Translations under genes and position numbers: made by a program
Shown: one piece after another, positions 9,401-16,591 of the stretch
Numbering within the stretch: position 1 is the first letter of the stretch
Layout of the letters: each line of letters opens with the position of its first letter
Assembly: GCA_944391965.1 (NCBI GenBank)
Contig: CALXVH010000001.1
Location: 1 to 38,827 of the forward strand
Length of the DNA: 38,827 bases
From: an uncultured Clostridia bacterium
Lineage (GTDB): Bacteria > Bacillota > Clostridia > TANB77 > CAG-508
Reading direction: 5' to 3'
The notes under the pieces: generated by a model
Databases searched by the model: none
What the model was told of the DNA's origin: nothing
What the model saw: only the letters and a program-made list of their open reading frames with translations

Positions 9401-10028
9401 CTATGAACTTAAATTGTTGAGCTGCAGTTCCATTGTTCTCGTATAATTGTACATTTTCCCCGTTTGAAATATTTCCATTATGTATATCTATATATAATCC
9501 ACTTAATTTTGAAACTATACTATAACTGCCATTACTATTTTCTATTATCTTCCATTTTTGCGCATCAGTATTTTTAAATTCATTTTGACATACATTTGTA
9601 CCATTTACAGTCCCATAATTTTGTGCTTCAAGTACTTTATTTGAATTTTTATTTATTATAATATAATATCCATCATCATATTTTAATTCAAACTGCTTTT
9701 GTAAATTATCTCCTTTATACCATTCCCATATTAATACATTTGCGTTATTGTCTTTAGATGCTAAATTTATATCTAAGCCTATACTTGGATTAGTAGCCAT
9801 TGCAATCCTATATGTTCCGTCTTTTAAAACTTTCTCTGTATTTTGTTTTACCATTTTTTTTGCGTCGTTTTGTGTTGTTGTTTCTAAAGAATTGTTGTTT
9901 ATATCATTAGATAAAATTACATTTAACAATTCATTTTCGTTAACATTATTATCACCAAAGACAATACTGCCCAATGATAATATTGTTATAATAATAATTG
10001 AAATAATAGTTAAATACTGTTTCTTCAT
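6432..10028 (-). CDS. Secreted multi-ricin-lectin protein with C-terminal M14 metallocarboxypeptidase domain
   Basis: A 1198-residue secreted protein. Residues 1-25 form a signal peptide (basic MKKQ, then an Ile/Leu-rich core ending near SIVFG). An Asn-rich linker follows. Six ricin-type beta-trefoil modules begin near residues 71, 219, 368, 515, 668 and 813; they carry the QxW-like motifs (AQKW, AAQQFKF, DAQQFRF). Residues about 954-1198 are an M14 zinc carboxypeptidase: zinc ligands His994 and Glu997 (HGFE) and His1118 (DVHGW), substrate-binding Asn1070-Arg1071 (GIDMNR), and catalytic Glu1168 (LLELPG). All key residues are present, so it should be active. M14 enzymes with this domain plan in Gram-positive bacteria often cut peptidoglycan stem peptides, but protein substrates are also possible. 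It has its own promoter and a downstream partner gene 14 bases away. Confidence 0.92.
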   Translation of the reverse strand: MKKQYLTIISIIIITILSLGSIVFGDNNVNENELLNVILSNDINNNSLETTTQNDAKKMVKQNTEKVLKDGTYRIAMATNPSIGLDINLASKDNNANVLIWEWYKGDNLQKQFELKYDDGYYIIINKNSNKVLEAQNYGTVNGTNVCQNEFKNTDAQKWKIIENSNGSYSIVSKLSGLYIDIHNGNISNGENVQLYENNGTAAQQFKFIEIIEPEKTIEEGTYRIAMFSNPNIGVDIDSALKSNGANVLIWEWAENNLQKKFNLKYDETDGYYTITNVNSGKLLDVQNGGTTNGTNVWQYEENNTDAQKWQIIKNDNGSYSILSKLSDLYLDVYNGNITNGANIQLYEGNKSAAQQFTFIKLDDQMEKPVDSGIYEIASLIDKNKLFDVTDGLVDENIPIQLWDLDGFLQQRFKITYNNTYYTITSLYSNKVLAINDNNELIQKSEDGDIKEKWRIKFFGNDQYSFVSLANNYCINVPLSNAINGIKLQVSESNHLTSQRFFLINRNPMQGSQSVEDSTYKIITPIDNKKTVDVTDGSNMSGTKIQIWDNDIYNQKKFEILYVGEGYYKIKSKLSSKVLTVESTVPNLHSNITQEEDKNLDTQKWIIKDIGNGLYNIISKCENLYLTVEDNPQNGEKLQLQRLKDYATQSQSFILLNEQPKSNINIIEDGVYQIKPKSGMTLDVNGASFDNGANIQIWTSDKLPQKKFRITRIGDTNYYKIVAVHSAKAVDVQDGGINIGTNVQQYEQNGTDNQYWYFKDCGNGYYNIISKANGLSLDVANGAINTDGANIQLYYLNNSDAQQFRIEHTNIVEYGIYELETKLNSNMVVDISGGSHDDGANVQIWSANNVSQQRFALEPQSDDVYVIRATHSNKVLTVDTSNNNVYQATCNWSNNQKWKIQEVGYGYYKLISLHNSCVLDVYNGYAANGENVQVYPDNESNAQQFRFVTGYRKFYEEGTYGTSGKRQSGQGGYDLTYYKIGKGSKHLFTTFSIHGFEDYYWKDGSELTYMANQFKDYLYNNLSENLINEWTIYIFPNLNPDGQYDGWTNNGPGRTTVYSNAPNHQGIDMNRACSIGFQRMTSARNYTGTAAFQAPEAAQLRDFILGHQGSSNVLIDVHGWLNETIGDNGVGSYYRDEFGISKHIESYGNGYLINWARSLPNTRSMLLELPGVSNHNQVVNWDYAGKFNRATMRLLNDF
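7165..9820 (-). repeat. Array of six ricin-type lectin modules in the M14 protein
   Basis: Six protein-level repeats of about 145 residues each, each a three-lobed beta-trefoil. Module starts are marked by forms of G-x-Y-x-I (GTYRIAMA, GTYRIAMF, GIYEIAS, STYKIIT, GVYQIKP, GIYELET). Lobe ends are marked by QKW or QQF. Modules 1 and 2 are closest to each other, and modules 2 to 4 align one by one with modules 2 to 4 of the neighbouring glucosaminidase protein. Boundaries are approximate. Confidence 0.8.
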
Positions 10029-10062
10029 TTTACTACTCCTTTAAATTTATATCTTCTTTTTT

Positions 10063-10091
10063 ATATTAACATTAATGCTATTTTTTTACAA
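10063..10091 (-). promoter_or_regulatory. Sigma-A-type promoter of the M14 carboxypeptidase gene
   Basis: Minus strand: TTGTAA (10086-10091), a 17-base spacer, then TAATAT (10063-10068). The ATG at 10028 follows about 28 bases after the expected start, with AAAGGAGT in front. The promoter lies immediately past the terminator at 10095-10131, making this gene a separate transcription unit. Confidence 0.6.
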
Positions 10092-10094
10092 TAT

Positions 10095-10131
10095 AAAATA
10101 GAAAGTAAAATATTATATTACTTTCTATTTT
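10095..10131 (-). terminator. Intrinsic terminator after the cadherin-like protein gene
   Basis: AAAATAGAAAGTAA (10095-10108) and TTACTTTCTATTTT (10118-10131) form a perfect 14-base-pair inverted repeat with a 9-base loop, 8 bases beyond the stop codon at 10139. The T-run on the minus strand is short and interrupted, so termination may be partial. Confidence 0.6.
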
Positions 10132-10138
10132 TATCTAA

Positions 10139-10714
10139 TTATTTGATTTTATGCCTTTTATAAAAAAATATAAATACTATAAATAAAACAATTAGAGCAC
10201 AAACTATACCTACCCATTTTATATTGCTTTTCGTTTTATTTTCTACACTTATTGTATAAACTTTTAAATCTCCATTTTCTGCAGTTACTTTTATATTGAT
10301 TATTCTTTGTTCTGGTGAAACAGTTACATTACCTGTTCCTTCAATTTTTGCATTTTCATTATCTACTTCTGCAGAAACATTAAAAGTGTTAATAGTATCG
10401 TCCTTTACATAAATAGTATATGTGTCTTCTTGTCTATTAAATTTTGGATATAATTTATATCCATCTATGCTTAAAGATTTCAAATAATTGTCACTAGATT
10501 TACCAATAAGAGCATTTGATGATACTACATTATTTTTGCTTTCTTCATATTCTCTTGCTCGTTCTGCTGCCTCTTCTTCTGTAAAGTCAGCATATCCCGC
10601 ACTATTTGGTGGTACAGGAATATCTACAAGTCTGCCTGTTTCTGCAAAAGATATACTCACATAAGACATTATACATAATAATATAATAAAAAATATATTC
10701 ACTTTAAATCTCAT
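10139..10714 (-). CDS. Membrane-anchored protein with cadherin-like beta-sandwich domain
   Basis: A 191-residue surface protein. A signal peptide (residues 1-24, ending SISFAE) is followed by a short linker rich in Glu and Ala (about 38-58), a single immunoglobulin-like domain of the cadherin-like beta-sandwich type (about 68-160: SNALIGKSSDNYLKSLSIDG, then FNRQEDTYTIYV, then ISVENKT), and a C-terminal membrane helix (about 167-186) with a basic tail KRHKIK. The LKSLSIDG...YTIYV...YTISV pattern is typical of this domain. It sits alone between two terminators and between the two giant lectin-hydrolase genes, so it may be a membrane anchor or spacer for one of them; that is inference. Start ATG 10714 has AAGGGAGA upstream. 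No catalytic motif is visible. Confidence 0.8.
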   Translation of the reverse strand: MRFKVNIFFIILLCIMSYVSISFAETGRLVDIPVPPNSAGYADFTEEEAAERAREYEESKNNVVSSNALIGKSSDNYLKSLSIDGYKLYPKFNRQEDTYTIYVKDDTINTFNVSAEVDNENAKIEGTGNVTVSPEQRIINIKVTAENGDLKVYTISVENKTKSNIKWVGIVCALIVLFIVFIFFYKRHKIK

Positions 10715-10741
10715 ATTTTTTCTCCCTTCAAAATAAATTTT

Positions 10742-10768
10742 ATTATAATATTTTTATTATTATGTTAA
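10742..10768 (-). promoter_or_regulatory. Weak candidate promoter of the cadherin-like gene
   Basis: Minus strand: a perfect TATAAT (10742-10747) with TTAACA (10763-10768) upstream at a short spacing of 15 bases. The region is so AT-rich that chance matches are likely. The support is mainly positional, since it follows a terminator. Confidence 0.35.
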
Positions 10769-10787
10769 GAAACTCTAATATAAGTAA

Positions 10788-10821
10788 AATGGTAAATTAA
10801 TTTAAAAATTAATTTACCATT
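10788..10821 (-). terminator. Hairpin terminator after the lectin-glucosaminidase gene
   Basis: AATGGTAAATTAATTT (10788-10803) and its exact complement AAATTAATTTACCATT (10806-10821) form a long perfect inverted repeat starting 8 bases beyond the stop codon at 10829. The following T-run is weak. It probably marks the end of the long polysaccharide operon. Confidence 0.6.
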
Positions 10822-10828
10822 CTCCTTT

Positions 10829-13800
10829 CTAAATTATTCTTAGATATTTTGAAGCTATAAAACCCTTAGTTCCATTATCAAGAATTACTAAATCCCATGT
10901 ATATTCATCATCAAAATAAACATCTTTCAATATTCTAGTTCCTGTCGTACCATTTCTAAAAGTTCCAAGGCTAGTGTAACTTTGACCTGGTCCAATTCTA
11001 ATATTAACACTTCCTGTAGTTGATATTGCCACTCTTTCATTGCAATTCGTAACATCATTTATAAACTGTAAATATTCTCCTGAACAATATCCTACCGTTC
11101 CAGAAGGAGTTATTACTTTTTGCCAGCCATTAACATATCTTTCTATAGAAAGAAGTATTGCTCCATTTTGTAATCTTTCTAGTTCTCCATATTCTTGACC
11201 TGGTCCACTTCTAACCTTTAAAGTCGTTTGGATATCATATACTTGAACATTCTTTGGTCCTTGATCTGAAATTGCAGGAAAATTAGGATCTGTACTAGTT
11301 CCACTTCCTGATGGTCTTGCTGATGGTGTTGAAGGCATATTTTCATATACTGGTATAATAAATTTAATTTTGTTATCTAAAGTTCCCGTATCTACATATG
11401 CTCCTCTAAAAGTATGAGCTTCACTATATGCTGCTGATAAGTTTTGCATATATTGGTGAGTATAAAAACCTCCTGGACTATTTGGGTTTACATCAAATTT
11501 ATTTAAATATAAAGTATTCTGTTTAGCATCTAAATAATTTTGTTTTACAAAAGTAATTCCTCCTTCTATACCTTTTTGCATACTATCCCAGCCTTGCTCT
11601 TTAGCTTTTGCTAGCGCTGTAGCAAAATCATTTCCGTTTACTGCACCTATATTAAATGGATTAAAATATTGTTTTCCATCTCCACCATCCATATATATTG
11701 TTGGAGAACCATTTTTCCCTTGCTCTTGGAATAGTCTAGCAATTATATAATAAGGATTAACATTTTGATGTTCACATGATATTCTAACATCTTCTGCAAA
11801 ATTATTTAAAAATGTTCCATTTACTTGATATTGTATTGAATCTAGTGTAGCACCACTATTATAATAATCTGCTAAATCTACAAATTGGAAAGCATCTATG
11901 TCATTTAAGAAGTTTCTAGGGTCCATAAAATATGCTATTCCATTATATGAAGCTTGTGCCCAATTTCCTGTTACTACTGGATTTGGAGCAATCCAATCAC
12001 CTTTATATACATTTGTATCTACTAAATTTGCATATTGTCTTTTTCCACTTTTATCTACTGTATAATGCTCATATTCTCCTTGCACAGCTGTATAAAAATC
12101 AATTCCTGTATATAAAACTTCAAATTGCCAATTAGGATGATTTACTACTAACTCATTTACTCTTTCTTGTATTCCTGGATACTTATTTGTATCTATATTT
12201 ATTCCACAATTTCCAAAAATAAATAATTGTGCTTGTGTTCCATTTCCTTGATAAGCTCTAACATTTGTTCCGTTGTTAGTACTTCCATTTTCTATATCCA
12301 TGAATAGTCCATTAGCCTTACATACAATATTATATGCACCATTGCCATCTGGAATAACACTCCATCTTTGTGTATCATCAGATGCTATTTTTTCATTTTG
12401 TACTATATTATTATCATTTGTTACATCTAATACTTTATTAGAATGTGCTGCTGTAATATAATAATATCCATCTGTATAATACATAAAGAATTTTTCTTGT
12501 CCTACACCAGTATATTGCCATATTTGTAGATTAGCTCCGTTTATTTGGCTTCCTTCTGCAACATCTAAACCAACTCCTTGGTTAATTTTTGTGACTATTT
12601 TATATAGTCCATCTTCTACATATCTAATTGATTTTGTATTCTGCTTTATAAATTTAAATTGCTGAGCTGCCGAATGATTACTTTCATAAAGTCTAACATT
12701 TGAACCATTTACTAGGTTTCCATTTTCTACATCTAAACATAATCCACTAGCTTTAGAATAAATAGAGTAACTTCCATTTTCTTCTTTTTCTATATACCAT
12801 TTTTGCGCTGCAGAACCATTATATTCATATTGCCATACATTAGTATAATTTGTTGTACCTCCATTTTCTGCATCTATAACTTTACCTGAATTTATATTGG
12901 TTATAATATAACAACCGTCTTCTTCAATATACTTTATATCAAATTCTTTTTGTATATTATTTTCAGCCCATTCCCAAATTAAAACATTTGCTCCATTATT
13001 TCTAGAAAAACTATCTATATCTATTCCCAGTTTTTCATTATTGTATAAAGCAATCCTATATGTTCCATCTTCTATAGTTCTTTCTGTTCCTATTTTTATA
13101 AATTTAAATCTTTGTGCATTTGTTCCATTATTTTCATACATTTGTAACTTTACACCATTAGAAGAATCTTCTAATGGAACATCTATATAATAATTATTAG
13201 ATTTTGAAATAATACTATAATTATTGTTTCCTTCATCTTTAATTATCCATTTTTCTTGATCTGTTCCCTGCTCATCTTGCTGAACGATAGAAGTTCCATT
13301 CCTAACATCTAAACTATTAACCGCTAAAACTTTACCATTTATTTTTGACTTTATAGTATAATATCCATCATTATTATATTTTATTTCAAAATTTTGTTGA
13401 GCAGCTTCCCAATTATTCCATAGTTGAACTTCTAATCCATTACTAGTAAATACGTCCATTACCTGATTGTTATTTAAATTCGTACTTATTTTATAAATAC
13501 CATCTTTTATAGTTTGTGTTCCTTGCATAGGTGTTCTATTTATTAAATGATATTGCTGTGTTTCTGAATTATTACCCTTATATGCTTGTAGTTTAACTCC
13601 ATTATATATATTTCCAGAAGGTATATCTATACAATAATCATTTGATAAAGAAGCAAAAGCATATCTATTATCACCATATGATTTTATTCTCCATTTTTCA
13701 TTTGTACTTCCATCTGCTGTTTTTTGTATTACTTGATTTTTCTCATTTATAGCTAATACTTTATTAGAATTCATTGAAGTTATTGTATAGTATGTTGTAT

Positions 13801-15112
13801 TATATGTTATTTTATACCTTTGTTGTAAAAATCCATCAGAATCCCATAATTGCAATGGAGTTCCATCAGTAGTTAAATTATCAGTCATATCAAACACTTT
13901 ATTATTATCTATTGCAGATGTTACTTCATATATACCATCATCAACAGTTTTTTCTGTTTGATTGTCCAACTTAATAAACATAAATTGTTGTGCTGGAGAA
14001 CTATTTTCTTCATATATTTGAACATTTCCACCATTTGCTATATTTCCATTTGAAATATCCAAATTCAACCCACAATGTTTAGATACTATACTGAAGCTTC
14101 CATTAGTATTCTTCATTATTCTCCATTTCTGTGCATCTGATCCATTTTCCTCATATTGCCATACGTTTGAGCCATTTGTACTACCACCATTTTCAACATC
14201 TAGTAGTTTTCCAGAATTCACATTTGTTATTGTATAGCACCCATCATTTTCATCATATCTAAGATTAAATTTTTTTTGATTATTATTTGTATCAGCCCAT
14301 TCCCATATAAGTACATTTGCACCATTATCTTTTGAAAATTCATTTATATCGATTCCTATATTTTGATTACTAAACATGGCTATTCTATAAGTACCATCTT
14401 CTAAAATTTTTTCAGTACCTATTAAATTAAATTGAAATCTTTGTGAGTTATCTCCATTATTATCATTAACACATAATTTAGTTCCGTCTTCAGTATTTGA
14501 ATTAGGTACGTCTAGATATAAGTTTGTATTACATTTCGTAATAATACTAAATTGGTTATTTCCTTCATCTTTAATTATCCATTTTTCTTGATCTGATCCC
14601 TGTTCATATTGTTGTATTATTGTACTACCGCTCTTTACATCTTGTCCACTTACTGCTAATACTTTTCCATTTTCTTTAGATTTTATCGTATAATATCCAT
14701 CATCTGTATATTCAACTTCAAAGTTTTGCTGAAGAGCATTCCAATCATGCCATATTTGCACACTTTCACCATCAACTGTCATTGAATCTATAACCTTATT
14801 ATAATTAAGTGCAGTATTTATTCTATAAATACCATTGTCGATAGTCTTATATGAATAAGAAATAATACCGTTATATGATGTATCCTCTTTATTTATTTCC
14901 GTTTCAAATGATTCTATATTATCATATAATTCTTCATTTTCAATAAAATTTTCATTTAATACATTTTCACTAATTATATTTTCATTTGTTTTAATATCAT
15001 TTATTATATTATTTTCAACTATAGTAGTATCATTATCTGCTAAAACTATACCACATAAGGAGATTGTTAATAAAATAAAAATACTAATTTTTAACAATTT
15101 TAATTTATGCAT
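10829..15112 (-). CDS. Secreted multi-ricin-lectin glucosaminidase with two C-terminal SH3b domains
   Basis: A 1427-residue secreted cell-wall hydrolase. The signal peptide runs MHKLKLLKISIFILL to about VLA (residue 26). An Asn/Glu-rich linker is followed by six ricin-type beta-trefoil modules starting near residues 92, 238, 391, 536, 681 and 830. Residues about 977-1255 are a glucosaminidase domain of the GH73-like endo-N-acetylglucosaminidase type, with MDPRNFLNDIDAFQF, then ARLFQEQGKNGS; Glu1130 in that motif is the likely catalytic acid. Two bacterial SH3 domains follow (about 1289-1350, LKVRSGPGQEYG; about 1360-1427, VNIRIGPGQSYT), which normally bind cell wall. A GTG at 15121 is possible, but the ATG at 15112 is preferred because AGGAG lies eight bases before it. 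The gene starts directly after the GT39 gene, so it is co-transcribed with polysaccharide synthesis. Confidence 0.9.
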   Translation of the reverse strand: MHKLKLLKISIFILLTISLCGIVLADNDTTIVENNIINDIKTNENIISENVLNENFIENEELYDNIESFETEINKEDTSYNGIISYSYKTIDNGIYRINTALNYNKVIDSMTVDGESVQIWHDWNALQQNFEVEYTDDGYYTIKSKENGKVLAVSGQDVKSGSTIIQQYEQGSDQEKWIIKDEGNNQFSIITKCNTNLYLDVPNSNTEDGTKLCVNDNNGDNSQRFQFNLIGTEKILEDGTYRIAMFSNQNIGIDINEFSKDNGANVLIWEWADTNNNQKKFNLRYDENDGCYTITNVNSGKLLDVENGGSTNGSNVWQYEENGSDAQKWRIMKNTNGSFSIVSKHCGLNLDISNGNIANGGNVQIYEENSSPAQQFMFIKLDNQTEKTVDDGIYEVTSAIDNNKVFDMTDNLTTDGTPLQLWDSDGFLQQRYKITYNTTYYTITSMNSNKVLAINEKNQVIQKTADGSTNEKWRIKSYGDNRYAFASLSNDYCIDIPSGNIYNGVKLQAYKGNNSETQQYHLINRTPMQGTQTIKDGIYKISTNLNNNQVMDVFTSNGLEVQLWNNWEAAQQNFEIKYNNDGYYTIKSKINGKVLAVNSLDVRNGTSIVQQDEQGTDQEKWIIKDEGNNNYSIISKSNNYYIDVPLEDSSNGVKLQMYENNGTNAQRFKFIKIGTERTIEDGTYRIALYNNEKLGIDIDSFSRNNGANVLIWEWAENNIQKEFDIKYIEEDGCYIITNINSGKVIDAENGGTTNYTNVWQYEYNGSAAQKWYIEKEENGSYSIYSKASGLCLDVENGNLVNGSNVRLYESNHSAAQQFKFIKQNTKSIRYVEDGLYKIVTKINQGVGLDVAEGSQINGANLQIWQYTGVGQEKFFMYYTDGYYYITAAHSNKVLDVTNDNNIVQNEKIASDDTQRWSVIPDGNGAYNIVCKANGLFMDIENGSTNNGTNVRAYQGNGTQAQLFIFGNCGINIDTNKYPGIQERVNELVVNHPNWQFEVLYTGIDFYTAVQGEYEHYTVDKSGKRQYANLVDTNVYKGDWIAPNPVVTGNWAQASYNGIAYFMDPRNFLNDIDAFQFVDLADYYNSGATLDSIQYQVNGTFLNNFAEDVRISCEHQNVNPYYIIARLFQEQGKNGSPTIYMDGGDGKQYFNPFNIGAVNGNDFATALAKAKEQGWDSMQKGIEGGITFVKQNYLDAKQNTLYLNKFDVNPNSPGGFYTHQYMQNLSAAYSEAHTFRGAYVDTGTLDNKIKFIIPVYENMPSTPSARPSGSGTSTDPNFPAISDQGPKNVQVYDIQTTLKVRSGPGQEYGELERLQNGAILLSIERYVNGWQKVITPSGTVGYCSGEYLQFINDVTNCNERVAISTTGSVNIRIGPGQSYTSLGTFRNGTTGTRILKDVYFDDEYTWDLVILDNGTKGFIASKYLRII
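12185..14840 (-). repeat. Array of six ricin-type lectin modules in the glucosaminidase protein
   Basis: Six modules of about 145 residues starting GIYRINT, GTYRIAMF, GIYEVTS, GIYKIST, GTYRIALY and GLYKIVT. Modules 1 and 4 resemble each other closely (ALQQNFEV versus AAQQNFEI, and both continue to QEKWIIKDEGNN), as do modules 2 and 5 (ANVLIWEWA in both). The array therefore looks like an internal duplication of a larger unit. Boundaries are approximate. Confidence 0.8.
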
Positions 15113-15127
15113 AAATTTCACTCCTTT

Positions 15128-16591
15128 TTATGTCTTTTCCATTTTATAAACACTAAAATTATATCTACCTGAAAGTTTACCATTCCATTGTTGTATATCT
15201 ATATTACCTTTATATATTTCTTTTATATTATAACCGTTTTCTATAAATTTATTTTTATCAATAGGATTTGCACTATCTTCAAAATAATAAATAGTTCTAT
15301 TTTCATCTTTAAAGTTTATGTCATTTATATTTTTTATATTTTCTTTTCTATTTGGAAAATAAAAATCTAATACATTTAAATAGAAGTGATTATAATTACT
15401 AGCCAATAAATCATCATCTTTTAAAAGCGGTAATATTGTGTTTACCGTTTGCTCTGCACCTTTATCATATTCATCAATCCATTTATTTTTATATCCTATA
15501 ATCACCATATAAACTAATAAAATTACCGTAATCACAATAACCATCTTATTTTTATCTATATAACTTAATAGACTAAAAATACCAAGCCAGAATAGTCCCA
15601 AACATGGTATAAAATATCTCTCTATAAAAATTGGACGCATCAATACATTAAATAAAATTCCAATTAATATAGTAATAAATGGAATTGAAATTAGTAATAT
15701 ACTAAATATTATATTTTCTTTTATCTCTTTATCTTGTATTTTTCTATATTTATAAATTGCAAAAAATAATAATATTACTACTAAGAATAGAGATATATAA
15801 ATTGATACTTCATCACCGACTATTTTATTTAAAAATATTTTTATATCACTAACAGAAAATAATATCCAATAATCATTTTTTACTGTTAATAATTGTTTTA
15901 TAGCTGTTGGTAACCACCAAGAATAGCCTAAAATGGTTACTAGAATCATCATAATTATTCTTTTTAAATTTTTCCTGTTTTTTATATACATAAATATAAA
16001 TAAATACAAATAAATAATACACTCCATTATTAATGCCCAATAATGCATTAATGCTGCTGCTAAACTAGATAAGATAAAAATTATTAAATTAGTTTTATTG
16101 AATTGTTTATATAATTTATATGCATACACTCCACTTATTGTTAAAAATAACATAGCCCATGAATACATTCTAACTTCCATTCCCAACCACAAGAAATTAG
16201 ATGTTAACGTTGTAGTAATAATATAAATAATTAACCAAATTATATTTTTACTATTAATTTTATTTGATTTAAATGCAACAATAGAAATAAATATTACATT
16301 TAAAATAACTGGTAAAATAGAAACCAATTTAAATACCCAAAAATTATAATTAAATATTTCGGTAATTAATTTTAAAATTATGTAATATAGTGGTGGATGA
16401 ACATCATTCACTAAAATATTCCACATACTAGGCCAATTTTCTTTTACAGTATTTACGCTAAATATTTCATCACACCATGCATTATGATTAAAGCTTAATA
16501 TGATTTGTAATATTGTGCATATCACTATTGTTACTATAATTGGATATATATATTTTTTATTTACTTTATTTTTTTGATTCAGACTTCTCAT
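15128..16591 (-). CDS. GT39/PMT-like membrane glycosyltransferase (GT-C fold)
   Basis: A 487-residue polytopic protein with about ten membrane segments and a C-terminal extracellular part. The first outer loop carries WCDEIFSVNTVKENWPSMW and then NDVHPPLYYIILK; Asp-Glu plus HPPLYY is the signature of the GT39/ArnT-like GT-C family. Such enzymes transfer a sugar from polyprenyl-phosphate to an acceptor on the outer membrane face. It overlaps the upstream GtrB-like gene by 26 bases, which in turn overlaps a GtrA gene. The three thus form a compact GtrA-GtrB-GtrC-type module: GtrB loads the sugar on the lipid, GtrA flips it and this protein transfers it. Start ATG 16591 has AAGGGAGA upstream. 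The sugar and the acceptor cannot be told from sequence. Confidence 0.85.
   Translation of the reverse strand: MRSLNQKNKVNKKYIYPIIVTIVICTILQIILSFNHNAWCDEIFSVNTVKENWPSMWNILVNDVHPPLYYIILKLITEIFNYNFWVFKLVSILPVILNVIFISIVAFKSNKINSKNIIWLIIYIITTTLTSNFLWLGMEVRMYSWAMLFLTISGVYAYKLYKQFNKTNLIIFILSSLAAALMHYWALIMECIIYLYLFIFMYIKNRKNLKRIIMMILVTILGYSWWLPTAIKQLLTVKNDYWILFSVSDIKIFLNKIVGDEVSIYISLFLVVILLFFAIYKYRKIQDKEIKENIIFSILLISIPFITILIGILFNVLMRPIFIERYFIPCLGLFWLGIFSLLSYIDKNKMVIVITVILLVYMVIIGYKNKWIDEYDKGAEQTVNTILPLLKDDDLLASNYNHFYLNVLDFYFPNRKENIKNINDINFKDENRTIYYFEDSANPIDKNKFIENGYNIKEIYKGNIDIQQWNGKLSGRYNFSVYKMEKT

Noticed and set aside
9748..10044. Plus-strand open frame of 98 codons
   Set aside because: It is antisense to the signal peptide and first lectin module of the M14 protein; hydrophobic by composition only.
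7165..14840. Regular DNA-level repetition resembling a CRISPR or minisatellite array
   Set aside because: The repetition follows codons of ricin-type lectin modules of about 145 residues and is diverged at the DNA level; there are no short identical repeats with spacers.
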